A stretch of DNA of 64,000 bases from Labia minor (Eukaryota > Arthropoda > Insecta > Dermaptera > Spongiphoridae), in contig OY720346.1 in the NCBI GenBank assembly GCA_963082975.1, positions 28,328,720 through 28,392,719 of the forward strand. Reading direction: 5' to 3'. Below the pieces are notes generated by a model. That model was not told the DNA's origin, searched no databases, and saw nothing but the letters and a program-made list of their open reading frames with translations. The number at the start of each line of letters is the position of its first letter. Positions within the stretch are counted from its first letter, which is position 1. Both the position numbers and the translations under genes were made by a program. Below are positions 33,601 to 45,789 of this stretch, piece after piece.

Positions 33601-34102
33601 TAAAATGAAACTGATAACTTAAAATCTTTTTAATGTAATGTAAAATAATTGACAAAATGGCAGGATAATAAAGTTTACAAAGTCCTTACCCGTATACAGG
33701 AATTTCATTCCCACAATAAGCCCTATCCTGTGTTACCACCATACAATTTAAAAAAAAAAAAAATTAAATAATTAATATTATTTTATATACTTATTTTGAA
33801 ACACTTTCAATTACAGAATTTTCAAAATTAGTCTGAAAACAATTTCAAAATTTTATTATGATTCTATTCAATAGATATTAATATAATTAAATAATTTACG
33901 AATATAAATAAGTAATTTATATATTATATATTAAAAAAATATAATATAGGTATTTTAATATAAGTATTTATATATTTAATGTTATTTTAAATACAGAGCA
34001 GCCGTTTGAAATATTAAATATTATTTATTATTGTTTATTATGAACATTTTTATTATAAAAATTATCTAATTAAATTTTAATATATACACATATGAATATG
34101 TG
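33601..34102. other. AT-rich DNA
   Basis: A/T-rich with a mixed patch at 33680-33745. No gene is seen. Confidence 0.5.
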
Positions 34103-34317
34103 CAGGGGTGCGGGGCACCCGGGCGGCAAGCCTAGGGGGGCTGCGCGAAAAAAAAGGTCAAATGATTTTGCGATCAGGATCTTAAATACTTTCGATTTTT
34201 TTCAATTTTTTAAAAAACTAAATTAACTTTTTATTTGTAAATTTTTAACAACTTTGGTGGAAGGGGTGACAAAATTATTCCCGCACCCGGGCGGCATATA
34301 TCCTAGGAACGGCCCTG
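34103..34317. mobile_element. Short hAT-like MITE
   Basis: A 215-bp element from CAGGGGTGCGGGGCACCC to GGAACGGCCCTG. The flanks AATATGTG and AATATATA agree at five of eight positions, a decayed 8-bp duplication. CACCCGGGCGGC occurs near both ends. Its centre (ATGATTTTGCGATCAGGATC) resembles the inverse of the MITE at 5538 despite different ends. It is non-coding. Confidence 0.65.
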
Positions 34318-34453
34318 AATATATATAAATATTATTGACTGCTCAGTAGTTAAAAAATATCGAATAAAGAAATTATAGATTAAAAATAAAAAACAAATGA
34401 TTTTTCAAATCAACTAATTTCATTAATTGAATTGAATCTTTTAAATAATTTTT

Positions 34454-35034
34454 ACTTTCTCGCCAGATTGCGATCACGAAAATTTTAGATGTCGAGATTT
34501 TGATGTTTTTATATGTTTTGAAGGTCCCTGAATCATTTTCACTAAGGTTGAGAAAAATGTCTTTGTGCATGTGTGTATGTATGTAAACAAGATTACGCAA
34601 AAACGGTTTGAGCTAGAATAATGAAATTTGGTATACGGGCATTATTCAAAATTTGTAGTTTTCTATCAACTTTTGAGAAATGTAGCTCAACCGGAAGAGG
34701 CTCATTACCTACAACGTTTAGATTTTTTTTTCCTGTAAAGTGACCGTAAAAATAAAGATATATGTTTGATAATTTTTTACATTATTAAAAATTGTATAAA
34801 ACTGTTATATATATAGAATTTTAGCTTGATTGAATCGCTGAAAGTACCAGAATTAATTTTTAACACTGCAAATCACACTGTCATCAACATAGAGCCAAAC
34901 ATGGGCTGGTTTAATATATATTATTTATTAATTTTAATTTATAATTTATAATTCATTAAATTTAATTTAAATATAATATATTATGTTATTTAATCCAATT
35001 CAAATTGCTAGATAGTCGAGTGGAGACACTCCAG
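34454..35034 (+). mobile_element. Family B element, copy B4
   Basis: Starts ACTTTCTCGCCAGATTGCG, with one arm of the 5' hairpin deleted, and ends GCTAGATAGT (35007-35016) plus GAGTG-GAGA-CACTC (35018-35031). The E-box segment is deleted in this copy (CACACTGTCATCAAC in its place). The flank after the hairpin, CAGCTAATTTTTG, is shared with other copies. A 75-codon minus-strand frame (34373-34600) is repeat-derived and rejected. Confidence 0.75.
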
Positions 35035-35547
35035 CTAATTTTTGTTAATATTGTGATTGTTATTTTTAAATTAATTTCAATAAAATTAAATATTAATTAA
35101 TATTTCCTTATTTAAAACAAAGTTGGTGATATTTTTTATATTTTGAAAAATTGTTCATTTTAAAAATATGAGTTAAAGCGAATATCCAAATGAGTGAAAA
35201 CGTCGATTGGCTAAAGAAAGAAGGGCATGATGATTATCTCCACAAAAAAAAGTAAAATAAGTCTGTAAATTTTTGTTGCTGATATTTAATTGTTATTTTC
35301 TTTATACACATATTTTATAGAATTATTTATTTCTTGACATATTTTGTTACATTGTATTCGTTGTAGATATCACTAAAAAGTAGTAGTAAAAATTTATAAG
35401 GTAATCCATTTTATTTATTTTTATTAAATATTTTTTTAACTAATTGTAAGATGTCCTATGATGATATAAATTAAACATTGGTTTATTATTATTAAATCAT
35501 GTTCATTTTTCTGAGGACATCTATAAAGAAATTTTCATACAATAAAA
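35035..35547. other. AT-rich DNA
   Basis: A/T-rich with a mixed patch at 35170-35260. No gene is seen. Confidence 0.5.
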
Positions 35548-35807
35548 CAGTGATTCTCAAAGTGAGTCGCGGCTCCCCGGGGAGCGAAATATTCAATTAA
35601 ATTTTCTAATACTTGAAATTTTGTGCCAACAATCTTGTAAGTTTTTTAATCTTTCGCTGTTAAATGGGTAATCGCTTTTAGAAAAAGGAAGTTTTCCAAT
35701 TTTTCAAGAGAGTAAAAAATTTATATAAAAATCTGATGTATTAAGGGAGCCTCGGAAAAAATCCGATTATTTAGGGAGCAGCAAACCAGAAAGATTGGGA
35801 ACCTCTG
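35548..35807. mobile_element. hAT-type MITE with 8-bp TSD
   Basis: A 260-bp element beginning CAGTGATTCTCAAAGTGAG and ending with the inverse of CAGAGGTTCCCAATCT, flanked by perfect CAATAAAA duplications (35540-35547 and 35808-35815). The end GTCGCGGCTCCCCGGGGAGC contains the palindrome GCTCCCCGGGGAGC. It is non-coding and probably depends on a hAT transposase. Confidence 0.88.
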
Positions 35808-35815
35808 CAATAAAA

Positions 35816-37167
35816 GAATGTGTTGTCATTATTAATATGGTATATAAATATTAAATAATAAATATAAACAATTTAAAAGTCGAAAAAAAGAAAATATCCT
35901 ACTCCAAAGTGATCAACAAAGGAGTTTAACTATATACACTGAACCCCGACGCCCGGGCCCTTTTCACTATATTTTAAATAAGAACACAAAAATCTCTGGA
36001 TGTTTTAATATACTCATTGAATTAATATGAATTAAAACCTTTTGCATAGAGACTTTCAACCAAATACTATGTATTACTTCAGGGTTACAAGGGTACAGGG
36101 CCCCCTGTCTAGGTGCGAAGGCGCCTAAGGCACTCTGACAAGCTAGTTATATAATTAATGTTTTTAAAGTCAAATTAATAAACTTCCTTGAATCATAGCA
36201 ATATTTTGATTTTGATATATATACATTAACACCTGTGGATTAATGGATTTAATTGAATTAAGAAATAAAATATATTTAAAATGAATTTTATAGAAGATGA
36301 TTCTATTCTTTTTTTATCTTCTAATTTATCTTCTAATGATTAAAATTACCAATAAAACTATACAAAAAAAGAAAAATTAAAATAAATAAATAGTTCATTT
36401 AAAGCATCAATTGCTGTGAAAACAAAGAATCTCATAATAAATAAAATAAAAAAAAAATCTAAACAAATGCGTAACAAACCTTTTTTAATGTTATTTTACC
36501 TTTTTAAGATAATTATTTTCCAAGTATTTTCTCTATCTTTCTTTTCTTTTTTATAAGATATAACTTTATAATAATAATAATAATAGTATCTATATAATTG
36601 CTCGGTGAGAATCTAGGAATTTGTTTTTTGTTTTGTTTTTTAGTTCAATTGGATGATGATCTATATTAAATATAATCCATAGATTTCTATATGGTTTCTG
36701 ATCTCGCAAATTCTTTGCTACAACAAACACATTCCTCCTACCCTTCTTTACCAGAACCACGTTTGGGTTTGATCATAACACTACTTAATTATGATTAATT
36801 TTATTAAAAAAACTTATTATCTAAGTTTCTTATGTGGACATTTAAATTTTTGAATATTAAATTTTTATATATGTTTAGGTGGTGAATGAGAATTTTTAAC
36901 ACTTATGTATAGGTATAACAAAATAAGGTGAAAAATGATGATTAACGCTTAATAGATGGCTTAAGTTTATTTAAAAGAAAGAAAATAAAAATTTTTCTCT
37001 CTACCTTAGTCTTTTTACATATGATATTCTTTTCATTTACAATACATAAAAATAAGCTAAACAATACAGATTATATAATAGAATTAATAGAAAATTTTTA
37101 CATTAAAATACGCTATCTTAAAAATTAAATTATATTTTTATTTTTAAATGATTTAATAATTATTTTT
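35816..37167. other. AT-rich DNA with GC-rich patches
   Basis: Short GC-rich patches at 35940-35970 (CCCCGACGCCCGGGCCC) and 36085-36145 (ACAGGGCCCCCTGT and AGGCGCCT near-palindromes) may be decayed ends of a further MITE; no duplications could be matched. The rest is A/T-rich. Confidence 0.4.
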
Positions 37168-37695
37168 ACTATCTCGCCAAAATTTTCGATGTTGAGATTT
37201 TGATGTTTTTATACGTTGAGAAAAATGTCTTTGTCCATGTATGTATGTAAACAAGATTACGCAAAAACGGTTTGAGCTAGAATGATGAAATTTGGTACAT
37301 GGGCATTATTCAAAATTCATAGTTTTCTATCAACTATTGAGAAATGTAGCTCAACCGGAAGAAGGTAATTACCTACAACGTTTTGATTTTTTTCCTCTAA
37401 AGTGACGGTAAAAATAAAAATATGTTTGATAGTTTTCACGTGATTAAAAATTGTATAAAACTGTTATATATATAGAATTTTAGCTTGATTGAATCGCTGA
37501 AAGTACCAGAATTAATTTTTTAACAGTGCAAATCTCACGCGCCAACACGTGATGTGGTGTCATCAACAAAGAGCCAAATATGCGCTGGTTTAATAAATAT
37601 TATTAATTAATTTTAATTTATAATTAATTAAATTTAATTTAAATATAATATATTATGTTATTTAATCCAATTCAAATTGCGAGATAGTCGAGTGG
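37168..37695 (+). mobile_element. Family B element, copy B5, 3'-truncated
   Basis: Starts ACTATCTCGCCAAAATTTTCG, skipping one hairpin arm and the GATCACG segment, and reaches GCGAGATAGT (37679-37688). It then breaks inside the terminal hairpin after GAGTGG. CACGTGATGTGG is retained. The broken hairpin suggests truncation at insertion or later deletion. Confidence 0.72.
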
Positions 37696-37930
37696 TTTTT
37701 ATTTATTTATAATTTAATATAATCAAACCAAAAAAAAAAGATTCCCAACATATCCCAAATTAATAAAAAATATGGTATATAATAAGGAAGATTTGGGGAA
37801 TAAAAATTATTATTAAAAGTGACAACAAAATTCCTGTTTTATTTATTTTTTTTGAGATATGACAAATGATTCAAGTTTTGTTGGTCACGTATAAAAAGGC
37901 AATATCGATTATTAAATTAAGAGTTGAAGA
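37696..37930. other. AT-rich DNA
   Basis: A/T-rich sequence between copy B5 and the next island. Confidence 0.5.
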
Positions 37931-38090
37931 GTCCCTATTAATCGCTTGGCAAGAACCTCGCCCATCTTTACCGAGTGTCTGCACGTGCCTGAGGAGGGTC
38001 AGGTGGTCCATGCCCTCGGGAAGCTGTGCAACGGGACTTAGATCTGCTCCTCTCTCACTTCACCCTTCTCTCTCTTTCTCTCAACCATAG
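37931..38090 (+). other. GC-richer island leading to an acceptor
   Basis: Mixed to GC-rich sequence. One plus-strand frame, from about 37927 to a TAG near 38040, is open and reads protein-like (PEEGQVVHALGKL) with CAG|GTGGTC as a possible donor near 38003. From about 38046 to 38085 the sequence is almost all pyrimidine, the tract for the acceptor at 38090. Confidence 0.3.
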
Positions 38091-38226
38091 TTCAGCATCT
38101 TCAGTAGAGTCGGCGATCAACAACAAGATGATGATGATGATGATGATGACCTTGGCGAAGAATTGAACATTCAACGCACTCTAGTTATTGTACCATCAAC
38201 TTGCAAAAGAAATATGGCCGACCCTG
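38091..38226 (+). CDS. Candidate coding exon with Asp-8 run
   Basis: A long CT-rich tract ends CAACCATAG with AG at 38089-38090, a good acceptor. From there 45 codons plus one base stay open to CCTG|GTATAC, a moderate donor. An in-frame TAG immediately before means the frame only works if spliced. The product starts FSIFSRVGDQQQ, then eight aspartates, then LGEELNIQRTLVIV and a Lys/Arg-containing tail. Acidic runs of this type are common in nuclear proteins. The other two plus frames and all minus frames tested close early. No family is recognised. Confidence 0.4.
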
Positions 38227-40560
38227 GTATACAAAAATTATATTTTTTTTATTATTATAATTATTATTATTATTATTATTATTATTAATTAATAGTTCAA
38301 TTCATATGAATATTGTTATAAGTTCATATCACAGTAAGTACAATCAATACCATAATAGAAATTAGTAATTTCTCCACCGTTCAACCGACTTGATGATTAT
38401 TATTAAATTAAATTAATAAAAACATTCTCTTTTTTTGTTTTCTATATATATATATATACATTTAATTTCTCACGTGTCTTTCTATTTCGACTTTAGCTTT
38501 CCCAACAGAACGAATTCTAGTTCAAATTGCAACTTCTACTCCGAACCACCTCATTATACCAATCCTGCACTTAAGCAATTATATTAAATTAATTAATTCT
38601 CAATCAATAGTTTTATACTATTGCAATATTAATTGCTTAATTATATCATAAATTGAATTGAATTTTCAGAATTAAATGATATATAATAATAATGAATATT
38701 TTTAAAAATTAATTTGAAAATATCAATTAATTAACTTATATAAATATTAAAATTAATATAATATTTCTAAATTTTTAAAATGTCTTTTAGCATTTTTTAT
38801 TTTTATTATTATATTATTATATAAACTAATTCTTTAATTATAATGTAAAAAGTATTTTTACAAAATTTAATTCGAAAAAATAATTCAATTTCCAAAATAT
38901 AATGACAAATAAATGCTCTTTTGGATTAATGATTTAAATATTTGATTTATGTTATATCTTCGAAATGATTTATGTGACATTAACTCAGATAAATCATAAC
39001 TTGATTATAAAATTGTAAGAAATAGTTTTCCATGATGGTATACTTGTATATTCCCATTCATTCAAAAAAGTAAAACATATATAGATAAAATAGCACAAAA
39101 AGGAAATTTATCAATAATAATAAAAATATTTAAAAATCTATTAAAAATTAAAGTTAAATATTATAATGATTATTTATTTTTAATGATAATTTAATAAATA
39201 ATATAAAAATATATAAATATATATTCCTTTTATTCAAATAATATTTAATCATTTAATAATTAAATTATTTATTTATTTTTCACAATATAATATATTAATG
39301 TTTTAATTTTAGAGCTTATTGAAATGTTTATTATTATAATACTTTTTATTTATTATTAAGTATCTCAAGTAGTATTTTCACTTTGAAAGATTATAATAAA
39401 AATATTAATTAATATTTTATTAACAACTAATTATATTGGAATTTATATATTATTTAATGAAATAAAATTAATAAGAAATTGTTTGATTTAAATCAAAAAA
39501 CAAAACCGAATTTAAAAATTCAACTAAAATTAAAAAATAAATCCAAGAAAAATAATACAAGCTCTATAACATAGTTATAGTTAATTAAAAATTAACAATT
39601 TACTATTTTGTAAGTTTCCTATATATACTAATTATTTTAGATTTTAAATTGAACTAGTGATTCCCATTAAAGATATATAAATATATTCAATTAATTTCGT
39701 GCACAATATATCTTAAAAATAATACTACTAATAACATTAATGATGACATAAATTTTTTTTAAATGAGTGTAAATTAAAATAATATGTAATATATTTATTA
39801 TCATTATTATTTATTATTAATATATTATTTTAATATAAAGTTCAAATAATTTTTAAAATTTCACAAATGAATTGTAGCGCACCCTAGAGAAAGATTGAAG
39901 AACTTTGTATCTTTTGATTTCACCGTAAGAGCGCGTACTGATATCTATAAATATAAAAAGGCACTTAAATTAAATATACTGAGGCATTTCAGATATATAT
40001 TATATATTGAAAATCATAAATAATTATTAAAATTATTTAATAAAGTAGAATAAATAGAGCGTTCACTATAACACATCATATTTAAGATCAAGTTTATTAA
40101 GAATAAATTAAATAAAAATAAGTACAATAAGTAAAATACATTTTCATAATTAAAATTTAATTTTTCTAATGTTTATCTTAGCAAATATTTATAGCATTAT
40201 CAACATCGTTTGCAGTTATCATTTCTTGTTTAATAGTCAAGATTACTTAACTTTATCTTAACCATAAATACATTTCATGACCACCAAGCACGAAAATAGT
40301 TTAAAATCATCCAAAGACCATTGCTGGTCTTAAAAAAAATTATTCTTTATCTTAAAGACACGCTCATAAGATCGAAGTTATATTACTTTTTATAATTTTT
40401 CTATCAGAGTGCCGACTAAACAGGTACACCCTCTCTGTATATACATTACGCGACAAGAGCTCTATGTGAAAGGGTACCCAGCATAAATATAGTGGCAAAT
40501 CACCCAAAATGATGATCTTAATTTTTTTTTTATTTATAAAACTTTTTATATTTCCCTTTT
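38227..40560. other. AT-rich DNA
   Basis: ATT-type repeat at about 38254-38290, then long A/T-rich sequence. Mixed patches lie at 38475-38580 and 40200-40500, without an open frame of note. Confidence 0.5.
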
Positions 40561-41178
40561 ACTATCTCGCCAGAGATAGTATTGCGGTCACGAAAATTTT
40601 CGATGTTGAGATTTTGATGTTTTTATACGTTTTGAAGGTACCTGAATCATTTTCACTAAGGTTGAGAAAAATGTCTGTCTGTCTCTATGTGTGTGTGTGT
40701 GTGTGTTTATGTATGTAGACAAGATTATGCAAAAACGGTTTGAGCTAGAATAATTAAATTTGGTAGACGGACATTATTCAAAATTCGTAGTTTTCAAACA
40801 ACTTTTGAGAAATGTAACTCTTTCGGAAGAGGGTCATTACCTATCACGTTTTCATTTTTTTTCCTCTAAACCGACGGTAAAAATAGAGATATATGCTTGA
40901 TAATTTTTTACATTATTAAAAATTGTATAAAACTGCTATATATAGAATTTCAGCTTGATTGAATCGTTGAAAGTACCAGAATTAATTTTTTAACTCTGCA
41001 AATCTCACGCGCCAACACGTGGTGCCATCAACAAAGAGCCAAATATGCACTGGTTTAATAAATATTATTTATTAATTTTATTTTATAATTTATAATTAAT
41101 TAAATTTAATTTAAATATAATATATTATGTTATTTAATCCAATTCAAATTGCGAGATAGTCGAGTGGAGACACTCCAG
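40561..41178 (+). mobile_element. Family B element, copy B6, best-preserved ends
   Basis: The 5' end ACTATCTC-GCCA-GAGATAGT (40561-40580) is a perfect 8-bp hairpin. The 3' end has GCGAGATAGT (41151-41160), which pairs with the 5' start, and the GAGTG-GAGA-CACTC hairpin (41162-41175). A CTGTCTGTCT/GTGTGT array lies near 40674-40706. The E-box-CRE segment is shortened to CACGTGG. This copy serves as a reference for the family. Confidence 0.8.
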
Positions 41179-43214
41179 CTAATTTAAATTTGCTGCTACC
41201 ATCGGAGTGTTTTAAAGTAATGATTGCAAGCAAAAAATAAAACAATATAAAATAGCAAAAGTATATAAAAGAATATTCTTGTTTGTATGTCTAATAATTT
41301 TATACATTATTTATTTTATAATAATATAAATGACAAATTTTCTATGATAATATGATTTTTTCCCTATATATAAAATAAATAAATAAAAAGAATGAACATT
41401 AGTCCTCCTCAAATTTAATTTGAATTTCTATCGTTAAGCTGGGAATAAATAGAAATATACATACAAGAGAAAATTAAGGGAATTGGAATTAGAATTGCTT
41501 AGGATAGTAACTATTTGAGGCATGTGGATTTGGAGAGCAAGAAATTTTGAATGACACAAATACAAAATATATATTTATATATATAATATTCATCTTAAGT
41601 TTGATATAATGCAGACAAAAATCTTTAGATTCTCTCTCTAGTGTTTTTTTTCCTTGCTTTACTTTACACCGACCATGAAATCAGATACTTTTACGTATCC
41701 TAGTGGTTGAAATAAAAAAAACACGAGACATTAAAGATAAAGATAAAAAAATCTATATAAATATTTCTATTAATATAAGAATATATCATTTTATTTATTA
41801 TCATTCAAAATAATAATTAATAATTAAAATATATTAAAAATATAAAAATACATAAATTTAAGATTATAAAGATATTTTAAGAGAGATTGTTTCAGTGGTT
41901 CATGTTGAATGTTATTTGAGCATGATTTTCCGGAGAAATTGTGGATTGAATTTTATTAAAGAGATTTTATTTCAATCAGATTTCCAAGAGAGCTTATTTG
42001 TTTAGACAACCACAAAAAAAAAAGAATGACACGGCCCGCTACATTAAATTTAAGAAATTATTGAATATATTAAATAATTTTAGTATAAAATTTAGTATAA
42101 AATATCGATAATTCTTTCTTCCTTCATGTTCTATCTCTTACTAAATCTCCTCTATCCAATTCCTATCACATTTTAATTAGTCTTTCCATTATACATATTA
42201 GTGTAAATTTCTTCCTTCTATAACTCTGTTTAGAAAAATTAAATTATTAAAATATATCCATATATATGGATATATTCTATAAATTTATACAAATATTTCC
42301 TTCATATTAAATATACTTTTTACAAGAAATTTAAATTTCATTTTTTTGATGATTATGAAATTCTTTAATTGGAATTAATTTCAATTTACAATAAATATCA
42401 TTTTAAAATATGAAAAGAAAATTAGGCAGAGGGGTTTATAAAATCTTTTTTTACTTAAAGATACTTATAATTTAAAATACATAATCAAATCATAAAGCCT
42501 TGAAATTCATCAAGTTTTTATATTTTCATGGTCTAAAGATTTATTATATAATATTTTTAATTAAATTTTATGATTACATGATAATTTCACTTATAAGTAT
42601 TAAAAAGTGACTTAGCATTTTTGTATTTTATATATCCAATATATAATAGCTAAGAAAATTGATTTGACAATGTTCAGAAAAATTTGATATAATGCATCTA
42701 TCCTTTAAGAATTCCATTTATAAATTCTAATTTTTTTTTTAAATCAACAAATATTTTTCATTAAGAACATTAATACAACCCCAATATTTTCCTTAAATTA
42801 ATATTATTTAATTATAATGAATTTTTAATTTTATAAACTTAAATATATTTATGCACAAGGAACAATCTTATTCTTATGTTGTGGGGTAATTTTAATTAAA
42901 TAATAATATTAATATAATAATAAATTTATAAATAATAAAATTACATAAAAAATTAATAAAAATATTTCCTTAAAAATTTATTATTTATAAGAACTATCAT
43001 TTTATTAAATAAAAATAGCTATTTAAAATGAAAAAAAAATAATTAAAACAAAAGAAAGATAAAGAAATTAAAGTTCAATTTTTAGAAATATAATATATTG
43101 CTCGTATAATAAGATTAGATTAGAAATATATGGATTACGCAATATATAATGACAAATTTAATCTGTGAATGTGATTCTTCTCTATGTCATTTCTTTGTCT
43201 TTCTCTCTAATCCA
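41179..43214. other. AT-rich DNA
   Basis: A/T-rich; a mixed patch at 41400-41530 and a near-palindrome ATATATCCATATATATGGATATAT at about 42253-42276 in pieces. No gene is seen. Confidence 0.5.
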
Positions 43215-43600
43215 CTCAAAAATTGTTGGCTCCAACAATTACCTTCCTCCATTCATCCCCATCTTGAGCCTATCAATATCTATTCTCGCCCAATTTTCTC
43301 ATAAGGTCATTTTCCAATTGATTTACCCTCTTAAATAAACTTTTGTCTAATCTTTTTACTCCCATTGAGTTAGCTATACTATGTCCTTTCGTTCTTATTT
43401 TATCTTTTTGATATTTATACTAATTTTAACAATATCTGCAGAGGAATAGAAGTCATGTAATTATTTGTTATATTTTTCTGCATATCTATTAATAATATCC
43501 AATTTCGGGCCATAAATATTGTATAGAAGATTATTTTCAAAAACCGTAAATCTATTCTCATCAAGTTTTGATCCACACCTACAAATAATACAACTGTCAT
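43215..43600 (-). pseudogene. Decayed LINE reverse-transcriptase tail
   Basis: On the minus strand, broken frames align by eye with the better copy at 48070-48655: FENNLLYNIYGPK-like and LHDFYSSADIV-like pieces in shifted frames, then a GGTAATTGTTGGAGCCAA end matching the other copy's last segment. Several frameshifts and stops are present. It is a non-LTR retrotransposon C-terminal relic, older than the copy 4.9 kb away on the same strand. Confidence 0.55.
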
Positions 43601-43839
43601 GCACTTGTGAACCTCGAAACTTTGTTAGTCAACATCTGTTCCTTCGAAAATTGGAAATGATTGATTTCCTGTTAAATTTACACGAGAGCAGTAAATTAAC
43701 CGTGTAATGTGGATTTCATTATTTGTTTTTTTTTGGGTCCATCTGTCCACATTGAATTTAGATTTGTGAAATATTAAATATTTAAGTTCTGAGCAGTTTA
43801 ATTATAATATGAAACATTTTAAGAATATATGAATGTAGC

Positions 43840-43910
43840 AAGAAACACCAACGGCAGATGTTGATTGACGCAGTTATCTGTATCAAGGGGAGCGTCTGGA
43901 GCATAAAAAA
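43840..43910. promoter_or_regulatory. Compact cluster of developmental TF-like sites
   Basis: A short non-A/T block. It contains CAGATG (E-box, 43855-43860), TGATTGAC (43862-43869, the PBX-HOX type) and TTATCTGTATC (43874-43884, GATA-like). No open frame of use and no repeat family are seen. It looks like a conserved enhancer core. Conservation was not tested. Confidence 0.3.
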
Positions 43911-44466
43911 AAAAATGAAAAAAAAAAATAAATTCCCACGCATAGACTATTTATGTTTTTAATTTGTCATTATCGAATTATATAAATATATATACAACAA
44001 ATTATAAAAAATAAATATATATTCGCCTTCAATTTATAGTTATTTTTTATAATCAGAGTAAATACTTTTTTCTCTCAATAAATTCATAATTTAATTGATT
44101 TTAACACTATAAATTTTAAAAAAAAATATTTTAACAACTATTTATTTAAATATTTTATATACTTATATAAATATGTTTATAAGAGTATATTTTAATTAAT
44201 ATATTATTATTATTGATTTTTTTTTATTTGGGAAATTATGATATTTATCTAAATTCATACTTATACTCATAAATTCAATATATATACCAAGAGAAAATTT
44301 ATATTGATATGAAGTATACCTGATAGAGATCAAAACATAAGCTTCACTTGAGGTACTAAAGAAGGTGTCTACTTGGAATTATTTTCATATTTATTCAAAT
44401 TATTATCACACCAACTACGATTTCTACCAATAATATATGCTTTAATATTTAAAGTAATAGCGGACA
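43911..44466. other. AT-rich DNA
   Basis: A/T-rich; nothing else is seen. Confidence 0.5.
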
Positions 44467-44679
44467 TAAATTGTGAAAAAAATTCACAGAGATTTATCCA
44501 TCATCCAGGAAGTGGAGGATTTCAAAGATTTAGACGAAGAAGCAGATGTAGGAAATGTTACCCGTACGAATAAGAAGAGGAACCGGAAGAGAGAGAGAAG
44601 GTCCATTTTCCCATCAAAAGATACAGAACCAGGAAGCATTCAACTGGAGCTTCTAGTTCTACCTGATCCCTTTTTTTAA
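44467..44679 (+). CDS. Candidate coding exon, acidic then basic
   Basis: An island in which one plus-strand frame stays open for about 65 codons to TAA at 44677-44679. It has an acidic part (EVEDFKDLDEEADVGN) followed by a basic cluster (KKRNRKRERR) and a hydrophobic end. The composition change from its surroundings is sharp. No ATG begins it, so it would have to be an internal or terminal exon; the best acceptor, TTCACAG near 44490, has a poor pyrimidine tract and would remove the first codons. No domain is recognised. A TA microsatellite follows directly at 44696-44727. Confidence 0.3.
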
Positions 44680-44692
44680 ATCCCTCCCTACT

Positions 44693-44731
<39 letters not shown>

Positions 44732-45747
44732 ACAGATAAATTTTGTGAAAAGAGAATTAAATAAAAAAAATATTATTCAGCAGGAATTCGTTTTTTTTAA
44801 TCATTCAGATGAATAAAAAAAGAAAGTTAGATGGTTTCAAATGATTAAAGAAAACATCCTCTCTCCCTCTCTCTTACACACATAAATATTCTTTCTCAAT
44901 ATTCTTTAATCTAACATTACAAATATAATTTTTTTCTTATCTTCTTAAATATATTTATAATATTATGTATATGAATTGATTTAAATAAATAATTTATCCC
45001 GTTTTAATAATATTTAAAATAATTATAAAAGTATATTTTCTTCTACTTACTACCAGAAAGGTCCTATTAAATTCAATTTTTTATTTTTTCATTTTTTTTT
45101 AATTAATACACAATATCATTAGTTTGGAAATTTAGTATGTGAGAATTGAAAGTAGTCTGATGATCTCTTGTTCAAGTTTATTTTTTAAAAAATAATTAAA
45201 TTATCATCTAAAATTATTCTTTAGTATGCAAATAAACAATCCAAAAAGAATTAAATATTTGATGAAATCATTTTAAAATTTTAATATTGATAGTTCTTAT
45301 TGGCACTGATAAAATAATTTGATTAAGCTATATATATAAACAAATGAAATAATTTTCCCCAATATAAGACCTATATCAATTTTATAGCTAAAAAACCATT
45401 CAATGAAATGAAGTGTAGGCAACCCTCTTCATTACCATTAATTTTCTCTCTCTTTCTTTCTTACGCACTTGACGCACTCGCTGGCGCCAAAGATAAATCA
45501 ATTGAATAAGTGAACAAAATGTTTTAACGGCCACTTGAAGAGAGCTTAGAGGCAAAAACCATCACACCAAAAGATAACATAACCAGTTAATTAAACAATC
45601 AATTATACTGCCTCCTTTTTTTAATCAATTGATGGAGGCATGCTCTTTTAATCAAATTGTAAGAAAATGTTGTAATTTCTATTTCTGGGATATATCAAAA
45701 TATAACTAATATAACTAATATATGGTCATATCTTCATTGAGCAACTA

Positions 45748-45789
<42 letters not shown>

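Noticed and set aside
36060..36150. GC-rich patch with ACAGGGCCCCCTGT as a MITE end
   Set aside because: No matching second end or target duplication could be found.
42250..42280. Near-palindrome of ATATATCC and GGATATAT
   Set aside because: A/T-driven and isolated; no flanking repeat or transcript signal.
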